The notes: a model not told the origin generated them from the sequence alone. A stretch of DNA of 64,000 bases from Labia minor (GCA_963082975.1 OY720345.1:5482491-5546490); one strand, 5' to 3'; positions 42,233-54,003 are shown, counted from the first letter of the stretch. Numbers and translations are program-made.

Positions 42233-43025
42233 TGGTCAGAGCGCCTCCGCCCCCTGTACCCCCGAGTGGTACATAGTATTTGGTTAAAAGTAGTAAAAGG
42301 TTTTCATCCATTTTGTTTCAATCAGTATATTACATAAAACATTCATTTCTTTTTGTGTTCTTATTTAAAATATATTTTAATTTAATCAGTAAAAAAATTA
42401 TTTATATTATTATTGTATATGGTATATCTATCTATTTATATGGCTCAAAGATACTCGAAAGTTCTTGGCCACATTTCTCCAAATGTCCCTATCCTGAGTC
42501 CTTGTCCCATCTCTCTTACGTCCCTTCCTATGCGTCCATGGTCTTGATTCCCTTTAATAATAATTTTGATGTGAGATAAGCCTCTTTACTGCATGATAAC
42601 AGGCGTTTCCCGATTGCAACCTCCATTTAAATTCTTCTCAAATATTATTATCCTTCGTGATTACATTCAATTTTTCTACATATTCAAATTTTACATTTTC
42701 TATATTAAGATTTTGTATGTTAATACTGTTCCTCTTTGTCACTAAATATTTTTTCTTATCACTATTAATTTCAAACCTCCATTAATTTTTCCTCGCTATC
42801 TGTAATTGCAATTGCCGAATCTCTTATAATATATTATAACTACTGTAATTAGTATTATTATAATGTAAAATTATAAAGAAAAAATGTTTAGATATTATTG
42901 TAGACATTTTCATTCTGTAAATTAAATAATTTTATTTCATTTAAATAAATATCTATTTTTAAATATTTTTTGCTCTATATATTATTTATCTAATTCTCAA
43001 AATATATTAAGATCATATAAATTGG
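42233..43025 (-). mobile_element. Helitron-like unit A, copy 2 (hairpin deleted)
   Basis: Inverted relative to copy 1. CCAGCTGGTCAGAGCGCC at the left is the 3' terminus, but the second hairpin arm and following bases are missing and it joins directly to TCCGCCCCCTGTACCC. The LINE fragment follows (about 42,440-42,836), then AT-rich sequence matching 11,702-11,890. The 99-codon plus-strand frame from 42,280 is a shadow. Confidence 0.55.
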
Positions 43026-43609
43026 AATTATTTATTAATTATTATTAATTATTTATGTCAAACTATTTAAAATTTGATATCTACATTCATCTCATTCAAA
43101 GAATATGTATATAATATTTATAATTTTGTTTTTTTTAATAAATAATTTTAATATTAAAAATGCGTAGAGGACGTCTAAAAAATCATATTTTAATTTTTAT
43201 ATAACCAAGAAATCATTTTTTCACTCATTTTCAATTGATGAAATAATTGATCTCATAATTGGATTTTCATTTTAAAGTAAGTAAGATATTATATTATGGG
43301 TGGAATTAATTTACTGATTAAATTAAATTAAAATATATTAAAAATAAGAACACAAAAACAAATAAATGTTTTATCTAATTGAATATTTGATACTGATTGA
43401 ATATTTAGTAAATAATATTTTATAATATTTAGCGGAGTATAATAAATTTATAACGTCATTTAATTCTCCTACTATATATATAGAATCGAATATAAAGATA
43501 AATCTTCAAAACGTTGTGTGAAACAATTTCAAATAATTTAAACGTAAAATTATTAATGAAATAAAAAAAATCAAATATATGAATATAAAGAATTAATTTT
43601 ATTTTAAGA

Positions 43610-43825
43610 ATAGATATATATATCTCACAGGCGGTGGTTGTGACGTCACATATATACATTTAAATTTAGAAAAAAAACTAATAAAGATGTAGTTTTCGTG
43701 AGATGTGATCAATAAAACTCAATTTTTCTTTATAAATACTATCTCTGGTGTGAATTTCAAAAAAATCAATTCAAAAATTTCAAACAATTTTTACTCTCAT
43801 AAGAAGATAAGATAAGATATTTTTA
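43610..43825 (-). mobile_element. Helentron-like family Y, copy 7 (5' part)
   Basis: Complement of the family Y 5' region: TGACGTCA at 43641-43648, TGATCAATAAAACTCAATTT, and at the right CAATTTTTACTCTCATAAGA with (AAGAT)n, the inverse of the TCTTATCTTA start. The 3' half and hairpin end are absent. Confidence 0.55.
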
Positions 43826-44446
43826 AAAAATGTTTTAAACAGTAAAATAGTAAAATATTGGAAATAAAAAAAATTAATATTGTTTTTAGTTTAAAATTCC
43901 AAATTTTTAAAATTGACTAAAATGTAAAAAAAAAAATATTATTTATTACAGAGGACTTTTAAAACCATTAATAAAAAGAAACGAATTATAGTATAAAAAT
44001 AATTGAATACGCAAAAAAAGAGTGAGCGATTAAAAGCAACGTGAGCTTGTAAGTTAGAGGATTAGAGGATTACAGGGTTACGAGGAGGGACGGAGGGAGG
44101 GATGGGTTTTACCCCCACACATACACACAAGTCAATAAAAAAAACTACTTTCATGAAATCAGAATCAATTGAAAGGTGGAGATATGTGAATAAACGCATA
44201 CCGGAAATGGATCGTGAATATAGATATTTCAATATCAACAAATTTTGAAATTTTTCCGATTGAAAAGTAAAAAAAAAAAAAGAAATAGTTTCCATTCTCT
44301 TTTATAATTCATTCTTAGTTCACCAATATTTTTCTTTAGACCAAGATATATCTCGTAAAGAATAAAATAAACAAATAAATAAATATAGCATCTACATATA
44401 AAAAGTATATGACAAATTAATCATAATCTCATCATATAAAAAAAAA

Positions 44447-44475
44447 CCTGACTTTGTACGTCCTACGCTGTTAAA
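44447..44475 (-). mobile_element. SINE S terminal scrap
   Basis: AACCTGACTTTGTACGTCC matches the complement of the SINE S 3' end, then similarity stops. Only the last 25 or so bases are present. Confidence 0.4.
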
Positions 44476-44568
44476 GCCTCTCCATGATTTAGATTTATTT
44501 ATTTTAATATCAATTTATTTTTATATAATAAGTTTTTACTTTTTATATATATTTTTTTGTATATTTAT

Positions 44569-45290
44569 ATGCAAACACGTGGTCAGACTGTTTAGTAGCT
44601 AAGTTGACTATGCAAATATGATCACGTGATCCCTTACAGCCAATCACCTTGCTGCATTGATGGATTTTGGGCCCAGGGCTTCCTTCCCTTGGCTTTGAAG
44701 AATTGTTCACTTCTTCACTTGCTCGTAGGACTTGCTATTGTTTACAGGCTTTGGTTTTTTAGCTGTGAATTCGCCATTTTTAGATTTGTTGTTGACCACG
44801 TGCTTTGTAAACTATGTTGAGGCATTATTATTGTTATTTTTTTGTAAACTTGTTTTGATTTAGCTGAGCATTGGCTAGCATTTATTCCTTTTTATATTTA
44901 TATTTAATTTGTAAATTCTAAGGATTATCTCCTTTTAATATTCATATCAATTTCATTTTTTTATTTTTTACTTTATATTAATTTTCTTTTCATTAAATAT
45001 TATAAGGTGGCAACGAACCTTTTTCTTTTATTTGTAAAAAAGTGAACCTAATTTTTCCTTTGCAGATCCATATGTTAGCATCGGATATTTTGATTAATTT
45101 AATTTGTTATTATTTCTTTCCGAACTTGGTTCTCCAAGACGAATCGCCTAAGCACTAATAGTCAAACGTACTGCACTCTTTGGTGAAATTTATTTCAGAG
45201 TTCCTTCCCAATTAATTTTATTTTATTTCCAACCCGTGTGAAAGAGTTGAGAATTCTTTTTTAACTCCTTCACTAGTGGCACAGGTGATC
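44569..45290 (+). mobile_element. Candidate LTR with primer-binding site
   Basis: Starts TGCAAACACGTGGTCAGAC, has ATGCAAAT (44610), a palindromic ATCACGTGAT (44621) and CCAAT (44640) within the first 80 bases, and is followed at 45,277 by TGGCACAGGTGATCCGAC, which looks like a tRNA-primer site of the TGGCGCAG type. If real, this is a roughly 700-bp LTR plus leader cut short by a SINE at 45,323. No second LTR and no clear poly(A) signal were found. The short frame at 44,626 has no motif. Confidence 0.3.
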
Positions 45291-45322
45291 CGACAGGCTC
45301 AACAATATTTTATTTTGTTTGG

Positions 45323-45553
45323 CAAGGACAACACCTATCAAGCCGGTTATATCAATGAGGTGTCCTATGATCAGTACAACGGGTCCTCTCCACCTTTACC
45401 TTGATTTTCTTGATCGGAGGCGCTATCAAGTAGCTTTTCCCCAAGGTTGTTCCCGGAGGCTGGGTTTGACTTCGTCCCACAGACCCCAGCTAGGGAAATT
45501 CCCTTGCCAGGCCCGGGACTTGAACCCGGGACCATGTGAATGTGAGGCAGGTT
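45323..45553 (-). mobile_element. tRNA-derived SINE S, copy 3 (head truncated)
   Basis: Minus-strand copy from CAAGGACAACACCTATCAAG to GAGGCAGGTTCGAA. It keeps the body and B box (complement of GGGTTCAAGTCCCGGG) but loses the first 25 bases of the head and the T tail. Confidence 0.8.
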
Positions 45554-45555
45554 CG

Positions 45556-46605
45556 AATCTCATCATATAAAATTTAATATAAGAAATAAATAAATTTATG
45601 TTTATTCTTAAGTATACACCTATAAATTATAATATTTTTTTTGCGTTACCCTTACCTTCTCTCTTAAAATAATCGAAACGATAAATGCCACTTAAGAGAC
45701 GTATTAAGATATATATATATTAGCAATAAATTTTAATATTATTATATTATACTAAATATAATAATTTATACAAAAATGGATTAAAAAATTTCTTTTTTAT
45801 AAAAATTTATATTTTCTACATTATTTATATCAATAAATTTAATTCTAAACGATTTGTTTTTTAATTTATTATCATCACACATATAAGAATATGCATATAA
45901 TAAATGGTGAGATGTTTTTTTTACATCTTCTATGAGTTAGAAATTTGATTAATGAGAGATTTCTAACATAAACCACAAGATAAAAGTTTTCCAAATGTAT
46001 TCAATTCATTAATCAACACGATGTTTCGACTATCCATTCTGAAAGTTATTGTCAATTGGTTTGAAAATAAATTATTTAGAAAGGGTGAAAAGAGAAGGTG
46101 AAATGTCGTTATGGGGAAGTGTAGTTGAAGACTGGTGGACTGTATTGATTAATGATTTAAAATTCAATTTTGGCATGTCGATATTTTATTAATTGAAATA
46201 ATAATAATATTAATAGTGTAAGTTAAAATACGATTCGAAATAATTGTACATATTCTAAAATAGGCAAATATATATACAAATTTATTGAACAGAAAGATAT
46301 AATAATTATACTCTGGTTTCCAAGAACAAAATTATATATGAAATTTATTTATATTTATAAAACAAATAAATTAATTATTGTAATTATCATTCATAATAGA
46401 GTGAATAGTTTTATAATATATATATTATTATCTATTTTTAATTTCTCATAGGATAATAATAATAAAAATAAATATTTTATTTAATAATTAATTATATAAT
46501 TTTTTTAGTATTTATTACACATAAATTTAGTATATTTAACAGCCAACAAGTGGAACCAATTCGTTTAACGGATTTGGTAAATATTTATACGAGTATATTT
46601 AATAT
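45556..46605. other. AT-rich sequence without recognised gene
   Basis: Low-complexity DNA; no frame or element boundary supported. Confidence 0.4.
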
Positions 46606-46608
46606 TTA

Positions 46609-46803
46609 GAAGGCAGCTTGCCGAGAATGTAGCGTAGCAATTTTCTACACAAGAGGTTGGCGTTTGATTCCAACTAAGAACAATTTTTCTAATAAAATTC
46701 AATATAACATCAGCTGCCTCCGGCTCCAGGACTGTCAGTTCCTGGTTCTATACATGCGGTAGGCAACGGGAAACCACCGCATTAACATTCCCAAAAAAAA
46801 AAT
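46609..46803 (+). mobile_element. Second tRNA-derived SINE-like repeat
   Basis: AGGCAGCTTGCCGAG, TGTAGCGTAGCAATT (A-box-like) and GGCGTTTGATTCCAAC (B-box-like, 46,659-46,674) form a tRNA-like head. The body contains TGCGGTAGGCAACGGGAAAC then CACCGCATTAACATTCCC and an A run, a combination I associate with insect SINE tails. Single copy in this window. Confidence 0.5.
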
Positions 46804-46854
46804 CATCTTAATGAATTTATTTGAATTATATATTATTATTATTATTATTTATTT

Positions 46855-46904
46855 ATTTGAATTTATTCGTGTTTCGTTTATTCTAAACACGAATAAATTC
46901 AAAT
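46855..46904. repeat. Perfect 20-bp inverted repeat at array start
   Basis: ATTTGAATTTATTCGTGTTT (46855-46874) and its complement (46885-46904) are separated by 10 bases. The right arm is the start of the first 160-bp tandem unit, so the left arm is an inverted piece of the same unit. Confidence 0.85.
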
Positions 46905-47499
46905 TTCATCGATATCTCAATTATTTCCGTGGATTTCATAGAAAAAACGACATTTTTCATTAAGATTTTTGCGAAAATGCTACTTTTTTAAATAGAAATA
47001 TAAAATTTATGAATTATATATCATTCTTTATTATTTCTTATTCTAAACCCAAATAAATTCAAATTTCATCGATATCACAATTATTTTCGTGGATTTCATA
47101 GAAAAAACGACATTTTTCATTAAGATTTTTGCGAAAATGCTACTTTTTTAAATAGAAATATAAAATTTATGAATTATATATCATTCTTTATTATTTCTTA
47201 TTCTAAACCCAAATAAATTCAAATTTCATCGATATCACAATTATTTTCGTGGATTTCATAGAAAAAACGACATTTTTCATTAAGATTTTTGCGAAAATGC
47301 TACTTTTTTAAATAGAAATATAAAATTTATGAATTATATATCATTTTTATTTTTTTCTTATTCTAAACACGAATAAATTCAAATTTCATCGATATCTCAA
47401 TTATTTTCGTGGATTCCATAGTAAAAACGACATTTTTCATTAAGATTTTAGCGAAAATGCTACTTTTTTAATAAGAAATATAAAATTTATGAATTATAA
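46881..47499 (+). repeat. 160-bp tandem repeat, four units
   Basis: Units begin at 46,881, 47,041, 47,201 and 47,361, each with AAATTTCATCGATATC, GTGGATTTCATAG, AACGACATTTTTCATTAAG and GCGAAAATGCTACTTTTTTA. Units 2 and 3 look identical by eye; unit 4 is slightly diverged and ends at AAATTTATGAATTATA. Spacing is exactly 160 bases. No spacers, so it is not a CRISPR array; it resembles a small satellite array or the tandem core of a transposable element. Confidence 0.93.
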
Positions 47500-48517
47500 C
47501 ACGCATTAAAGATGGTTTTTATTCATTTATTTTTCCCATCAGAAGCGAAGCGAGGATAATATTTGCCATATTATCTAATGACAATCACAGTCACACTTAA
47601 GGAACAAAACTTGTTCCCAAACCGAAGTGGGCAAACATCGTCACGTGACATGGGACTGAGAATTTAAATATATATTTGCCTTCTTGTTGTTTATGCCTTT
47701 GGTTGTGAGCTCTTGTACAGCAACTTGCTGTACCCTCAGTCTATTTGCTTTTAGTCTATTGATAACGAATGAAAAAATATATTTTCCATTTGAGAATGAA
47801 TAATAATAATATCATTAAATTAGAAGATAGTACATATGTGAACCCAACAGGGGTTTAATTCATTATTAATTAAATACTCATGTAAACAAGATGGAAACAT
47901 TTATTTATTATAAATAATATTTAATATTTATTATTTGGTTAAAGAGATAAATGAGAATAACTGTTTAGGTAAATACTTTTGTAAATATTATATAATCTTG
48001 TAAGTATTTAAAACTTTATAAAATTAAAGTGTTTAGATTTCAGGAACAATTAATTTGAGAAAAACAAACCTATAATATAAGAATAAAAATTAACATTATA
48101 TATATATATATATATATATATTTCTTTAAAGTTTAAAATAAATTTAATCTGTACATGTACTGTTAAGTAGAATAGGAAATCCTTTTATATTTTAAAGAAC
48201 CCATTCAAAATTACATGGATTCTTTAAAGGAGGTTATAAACTTAGTATATATAGGGACGTTTAAAGCTTTGGCAAGACAATTTCTAAACAAGAAAACCAA
48301 TTAAAACTTTATACATTCCTGCGTTCACACGCGTGTTTTAATTGTTACTGTTAGCTGCTGTTGGTTGCGGAGATCAGCCCGGTGAAATATCAATAAATTC
48401 TATGAACTTTGAATTGACTTATTAAGATTAAAAAAAAATAAATAAAAAATGATGAATAATGTGTAGTTCAGATAACTTCAATAAATTGTCAAATATTTTT
48501 ATTTAATTGAACCCTAG

Positions 48518-48540
<23 letters not shown>
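47500..48540. other. Sequence without recognised gene; TATA-containing block
   Basis: About 47,510-47,770 is complex and holds a near-perfect hairpin GTACAGCAACTTGCTGTAC (47,715-47,733). About 48,230-48,410 has GTATATATAGGGACG, then balanced sequence to GGAGATCAGCCCGGTGAA, resembling an LTR promoter and leader, but no ends could be defined. (AT)n runs at 48,098-48,121 and 48,520-48,543. Confidence 0.35.
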
Positions 48541-48548
<8 letters not shown>

Positions 48549-48735
48549 GGGTCTATGGGACGGAGTTAACCCAGCCTCCGGGAACAACATTGGGGAAAAG
48601 CTACTTGATTTTCTTGATCGGATCAAGAAAATCAAGGTAAAGGTGGAGAGGACCCGTTCTACTGATCATAGGATACCTCATTGATAGGCGTTGTAATTGC
48701 GTAGGACGTACAAAAGTCACAGAGGTTTTTTTTAT
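48549..48735 (+). mobile_element. SINE S, copy 4 (head lost, inverted duplication)
   Basis: Begins within the body at GGGTCTATGGGACGGAG and ends with the AGAGG plus T run. After CTACTTGAT the normal AGCGCCTCC is replaced by an inverted copy of the next segment, giving a perfect palindrome with 16-base arms and one central base (48604-48619 and 48621-48636). Confidence 0.85.
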
Positions 48736-48739
48736 AATA

Positions 48740-49455
48740 ATATTTATTCAAATGCTTTTTTTTTATAATATTATTTATTATATTATTATATTCTCAAATG
48801 GTAGAAGAAAATAAGAGGAAAAACTTGTAACTTCCTTATCTCCTCTTTTATTTGTTAGTAAAAGTGATTTTTCTATTTATTTAATTTATCTTTCCTAAAT
48901 TATTATTCTGATATAAATTCTCATTTTCTCTCTCTCTCTCCTAATTCAAATATAATTAATATTAATAATCATTTCATTTTTAAATTCACAATTCATTAAT
49001 TTATAAAACCAAACAACAGATGTTTGACTTACAATATAATAACATAGTTAATTTTGTTTTAAATACCAGCAACAACAAATAAATGACTTTTTTCAAATAG
49101 CAAAATAATACTTTTCTTTACACATTAAGGGTTGTTTTCTTTATTATTGGTACACTTTCCAGGCTTTTTCCATTATGACTGGGTCAGTCCCAGTTTATAG
49201 ATATGGTCCCAGCGTCCATGCCAGTTTACAATTTTGTCCCGGCCAATTGATAGAGAGAGAGAGAGAGATTGGAGTGTAAGTATGAATAAACCAGAGGTTT
49301 TTTTTAGGTCTCCTGGACCAGTTGCCATGTTTTTCGATTTTTGGTAGACCCCCTACTTATATAATATTTATTTTTTGTAAATTTCTAATTTTAGTGAGGT
49401 TTAGTGAAAAAACACACGTCTTTTTTTAAGATTTGTTAAGTTAAGTGTTATACAT
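48740..49455. other. AT-rich sequence without recognised gene
   Basis: A (GA)n tract lies at 49,253-49,268 and a degenerate CCCGGCC/GGTCCCAG stretch at 49,180-49,245 may be an old fragment of the GGGTGACCA element. Nothing firm. Confidence 0.35.
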
Positions 49456-49459
49456 TTAT

Positions 49460-50644
49460 CAGTGACGCAACCAGGATTTGATCCTGGGGGGTTTGACAAG
49501 CCGCTCCACCTTCCTATGGTGCCCCCCCCCCCCCCGGGTTCTCTCAAAGACAAATTTTCATTAAAAATTTTTTTTTAAATTAAATATATAAAAAAGTTTT
49601 GTAAATGAAACACTGATTTTACAAAATCTGGCAAAAAAATGTAATATTCACAGTTTTAGAAAGAAAATATTTTAAATCATTTTAGCTTTCCTCATGGAAT
49701 GAGGATAGTTTATACGATGGTCGGAAAATTTTGAAAATTTTTGCTCCGAGATTTTTTGAGACCTCCACTTTTCAGACGGTTCTGAATCCAAAACTGCAAA
49801 AAAAAATTTCAACCGGCCGGCCGGTCGTTCGTTACCGAGATTACGTCTAAACAAAATGAGATATTGTCTTGAAATTTGATATTTAGATGTTTTTTTTTTT
49901 TGGGAATGATGGGGGGGGGGATTGGATTGTTTTTGGACAAGATCGGACCATAAATAAGGGTAGTTTAAAGAGTTGTCAAAGCACATTTTATTGATTTTCT
50001 CAATAAATACCGATTTTTATGAGAATTATCATACTATCGTTTTAAATTTATAGGGAATCGCATTTACTAAAAGTTTCATTTATATTCATTTTTACCTGAA
50101 CTTAAGAATAAAGGAGTTATTTATAAAAAACTACTTTAAGATTTCGAAAGCTTTTCGTCCGCCCGTAGTGGCAGGATATTTTGAAAAAATTAGTCTTCGC
50201 TTCATAATTTTTATGAAATTAGCAATTAATTTATTAATAATAAAAAATATTTAGAATTTGAGTAATACTTTAATAAATCTAATATTTTTATATTTAAATA
50301 ATAGTATAAATTGGAAATTTCCACAATCATCTAGTAATCTTATATTAAGTTTTGTTTTTTATGATTTAGGAGAAATCATATAAAATATTTTTTTTATTTC
50401 TTATATTAAATTCTGTACGAAAAAATAAGTAATTTTTATTTTTGTTAAAATTTTTTTAAAATAAAATAAACTTATTTTTTATACATTAAGTTATACTTTA
50501 AGATTTTTTTTCAAATAAAAAGGATTATATTTTTTTCTTTTCTATTTGTAATTTAGTAATATAGTAATATATAGCAATTTGAAATTTTTTTCTCTTCTGG
50601 GGGGAGGGGGGTTAAAACCCTAAACCCCCCTGGTTGCGCCACTG
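49460..50644 (+). mobile_element. hAT-like element, longer relative of the 31.4-kb copy
   Basis: Left end CAGTGACGCAACCAGGATTTGATCC-type sequence and right end CCTGGTTGCGCCACTG are inverted. The outer roughly 200 bases on each side match the 436-bp element at 31,370; the middle 750 bases are specific. It includes AACCGGCCGGCCGGTCG-type palindromic sequence at 49,812-49,828. No transposase is recognisable in the 104-codon frame. The flanking 8-mers (ACATTTAT and ATCAATCT) do not match well, so the duplication has decayed or an end has shifted. Confidence 0.65.
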
Positions 50645-51110
50645 ATCAATCTATATAATTCAGTTATTATCACACAAATGATGTTTAACATCTACAATTT
50701 TTTAATAAATTCATATATTATATTTAAAATATAAAAAAAAACTTGTAATAAATCAAAATGAAACAATCGTTGATGAAGAAAATTTATCAGAATCTTTAAA
50801 TACAACTTTAAACAAAAGCGTAGTTTAATAAGTTAATGATTTTTTCAATAAAATTTATTTTTTGCGATAAATATGCGTTTCATACGTTTAATTTAATTCA
50901 CAGGTTTTCCAATTTTTTTTATTCCTTTCCAATAATAGATTTTCTCAAGATTTTCAAAATAGGCGTCTGTTTTAATGAGGACCTCTTCATTTGATCACTT
51001 ACTGCTCAGTCATTTCTTCAGTTTACTATCGTTTTAAATTTATAGGGAATCGAATTTACTAAAAGAGTTTCATTATATTCATTTTTACCTCAACTTAAGA
51101 ATAAAGGATT
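50645..51110. other. AT-rich sequence; short internal duplicate of the preceding element
   Basis: About 51,020-51,110 (TACTATCGTTTTAAATTTAT then AGGGAATCGAATTTAC) repeats 50,032-50,120 inside the hAT-like element. Otherwise featureless. Confidence 0.5.
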
Positions 51111-51114
51111 TCGA

Positions 51115-51290
51115 CAACACTAATAAAAAAAATTATCTTTTTTTTTAGAGACATATTGAACGAAAAATCAAAATTAGAGCAAACTTTTTCAACGGGCCGG
51201 CGGGCGTTCAAAAGGCCCGCGCATAAAGTATTTGCCCACCTCTGAACTAATGACAAGTACTAAGCCCGGGTAAATTGGGCTTTAAACAAA
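51115..51290 (-). mobile_element. Truncated copy of the 32.9-kb miniature element
   Basis: Complement of 32,885-33,050: ends TATTTGCCCACCTCTGAACT then AATGACAAGTACTAAGCCC, and interior GGGCCGGCGGGCGTTC and ATTGAACGAAAAATCAAAAT. One inverted arm is missing. Confidence 0.65.
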
Positions 51291-51299
51291 GAAATAGAA

Positions 51300-51995
51300 G
51301 ACATGAAAAAGTGAGCGTGTAACATAGTGTCAGTTTTGTTAAAATAACAAGGAATTTTAAAAAAAAAAGTTCACTTTACAGTTAATAATTAAATTAATTA
51401 ATAATGAAAATTTTGTATGTTAACGGTAAGACTTGAAAGTTATTTATTTATTTATTTATTATAATAATATTAATAATTGCATTTTTGGTGCATTCTCAAT
51501 TTTGAACAACTTCCCAAATTTGTCCCAATTTAAGAAAAAAAAAAAAAAATGATGACAAATCTATTTATTGTTATATATATATAAAACAAAGGGGATATTT
51601 TTTTGTATATTTTATATAAAATTTTACACTAGACAGAATGTATTTTAAAATAAAATTAAAATAAAGGATTTATTCATTTGCAAATATTTAATTTCAATAG
51701 TAATCATATACCTATATATGAACGTGCAAATACATTTACTATAAATGGAACAATATTTATTGCTAATTTAGTATATTTACTTATAAAATAAAAAATATCC
51801 ATTCATGTATTTTTATTTCTATTTTCCTATTATTTAAACGAATTTTTTATGTGGTTGTGCTACTATCTAAATAATATAATAAAACAAAGGTGTTCACACT
51901 TTATACCATTAATTGAGCCAATTTAAAATATATATATTTTTTTTTCTGACCTATTAAATATAAATTTTTATTATACTTTTACACTAAATATATAT
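51300..51995. other. AT-rich sequence without recognised gene
   Basis: No supported feature. Confidence 0.4.
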
Positions 51996-51999
51996 AATA

Positions 52000-52805
52000 C
52001 TAGCTGCCCCGAGCGCCTTCGGCGCTCTCCGCACCTAGACGGGGGCTCCGCCCCCTGTACCCCCCCGAGTAAAAGGTTTTCATCCATTTTGTTTCAATCA
52101 GTATATTACATAAAACATTCATTTCTTTTTGTGTTCTTATTTAAAATACATTTTAATTTAATCACTAAATTAATTATATATATTATTATTGTATAAGTTA
52201 TATCTATCTATCTATGTGACTCTAAGGAACTCGAAAGTTCTAGGCCGCAGCAACCACATTTCTCCAAGTGTCCCTATCCTGAGCCCTTGTCCCATCTCTC
52301 TTACGTCCCTTCCTACACGTCCTTGGTCTTCCAAGCGGACGTTTTCCAATCCAAAATCTTTTTCCTCTCCCATTCTAGCCGCGTCCCCTGCCTATCGCAG
52401 CTTTTTCGCTTTTATAACCCTAACTATTTCTGAAGATGCATAGAGGTCATGCAATTCCTCGATATGCAGTCTCCGCCATTCCCCGGTGACCTCATCTTTC
52501 TTTGGCCAATAAATGCTGGAAAGAATACTCTGGACCTTGCGTCCCACCCATATAATACAACAGGCAAAATAATTGGTTTATATATTTTAATTTTGATTCC
52601 TTTTGATAATAATTTTGATGAGATAAGCCTCTTTACTGCATGATAACAGGCGTTTCCCGATTACAACTTCGATTTAAATATATTCTTCTCAAATATTATT
52701 ATCCTTCGTGATTACATTCAATTTTTCTACATATTCAAATTCTACATTTTGTATATAGATTTATTTTACTAAATATTTTTTCTTATCACCATTAATTTCA
52801 ATCTG
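52000..52805 (-). mobile_element. Helitron-like unit A, copy 3, best 3' end
   Basis: On the minus strand the end is hairpin GAGCGCC-GAA-GGCGCTC (52011-52027), seven bases, then CTAG (52000-52003) and T, a textbook Helitron 3' terminus. The LINE reverse-transcriptase fragment follows at 52,205-52,790, separated from the hairpin by the same AT-rich stretch as in copies 1 and 2. No Rep or helicase is present. Confidence 0.7.
52205..52790 (-). pseudogene. LINE reverse-transcriptase C-terminal fragment
   Basis: Minus-strand frames give NACYHAVKRLISSKLL-like sequence, KGIKIKIYKPIILPVVLYGW, then, in other frames, IGQRKMRSPGNGG, LHDLYASSEIVRVIKAKKLR and AGDAARMGEEKDFG. The order 'LYDLY..PDIV..IK..RLRWAGHVARM' is the conserved region after the RT domain of RTE/Jockey-like LINEs. 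Frameshifts and stops throughout. It aligns with 20,505-20,725 and the fragment in copy 1. Confidence 0.7.
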
Positions 52806-52809
52806 AATT

Positions 52810-53120
52810 AGAAGAAAATTATAAATTACCTCCTCTTCCAGCCCATTTACCTATTCAGGCATCTTAATTTCTTAACACTCCGTTTTTTTTAAATTTAAAA
52901 TAAAAGGAGATAAATAGTTTTAAATTATATTCGAATGGTCTATTATATTCTATATATCACTATTTTTTTCTGAATTTAATACCAACTTGATTTTCAAAAT
53001 GTTCCATTCGTTATCCATATGATTGATTACATGTGTTAAAATTTAAAAAAATTCAAATATTCTAATTTTTAAATTTAAATACAATTGAATATTATTTTTT
53101 ATTAATATCATATCAAAAAA
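52810..53120 (-). repeat. Dispersed repeat U, copy 2
   Basis: Complement of 12,440-12,730 and 62,960-63,300, directly attached to the LINE part of unit A. Confidence 0.5.
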
Positions 53121-53129
53121 GAGAATTTA

Positions 53130-53890
53130 TTAAAAATTAAAAATAAAAAAAGAAGCCTATTAATAAAAAAATATAATAGAATACAATAATTTTGATTTAA
53201 AACAAATTTTAATTTTTAAAAAAAATACTCAATATAAAAAAGACATAAATTTAAAACATCTCGTAATATCATTTGTCTAAAAAACATATTTTAATTAACC
53301 AAGAAATCATTTTTGCACTTAAAATATATTTGTAATTAATAATTGAAACAAAAACAAAAATAATATAATTTAGTCATTTTAATTGAAGTTTTGAAAATAT
53401 TTTTGTATTGATAAAAGTTTAAAAATAATATATTCAGTTTTTTTAAGCTTTCACTTTCAAATAGTAAAGAAGAAATATTCAATTATATAGAAAGAATAAA
53501 TAAAAATTAAGTTAAATATGATCTAAATATTTTATTAAATAAATTTAAATGACAACTTTTAGAATAAATTATTTAATTTAATTGATATTTAAATATTAGA
53601 ATTTAAAATAAAAAGTGAAATATAATAATTTTTAAATTCTGAGCAATATGCAGACAAAAACCTTTTTTATATATATAGATAGTCGAGCTGGGGATGGCAA
53701 TATGGGTTTTTCCAAAAAGAGAAAGTTACCTCCCCCCCCCCCCCCCGAGACCCTAGTAGGGATTAATTTAATTATTATTATATTTCAAAGGAATATTTTA
53801 ATATCATTTTAAATGAATGAATGAAAATTCAAATTTTATATAGTTTTTTATATATGTTTATTTATGCAGAAAAAATTAATTGACATAATT
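53130..53890. other. AT-rich sequence without recognised gene
   Basis: A C run lies at 53,731-53,747. The AT-rich part near 53,300-53,640 resembles 62,270-62,640 loosely. Nothing coding. Confidence 0.4.
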
Positions 53891-53892
53891 AT

Positions 53893-54003
53893 TAATTTAA
53901 TAAAATAAAATTTAATATTATAATTTAATAAAATAAAATTTAATATTATAATTTAATAAAATAAAATTTAATATTATAATTTAATAAAATAAAATTTAAT
54001 AAT
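53893..54003 (+). repeat. 28-bp AT-rich tandem repeat
   Basis: About four copies of a unit of the form AATTTAATAAAATAAAATTT plus AATATTAT, nearly identical, followed by a degenerate extension. Confidence 0.8.

Noticed and set aside
42280-42579. 95-99-codon frames near 1,116-1,403 (-) and 42,280-42,579 (+) that look alike
   Set aside because: The similarity comes from unit-A repeat copies; the frames read antisense to the LINE fragment and have no domain.
46881-47499. Regular direct repeats resembling a CRISPR array
   Set aside because: The 160-base units are contiguous with no unique spacers, and the context is animal nuclear DNA.
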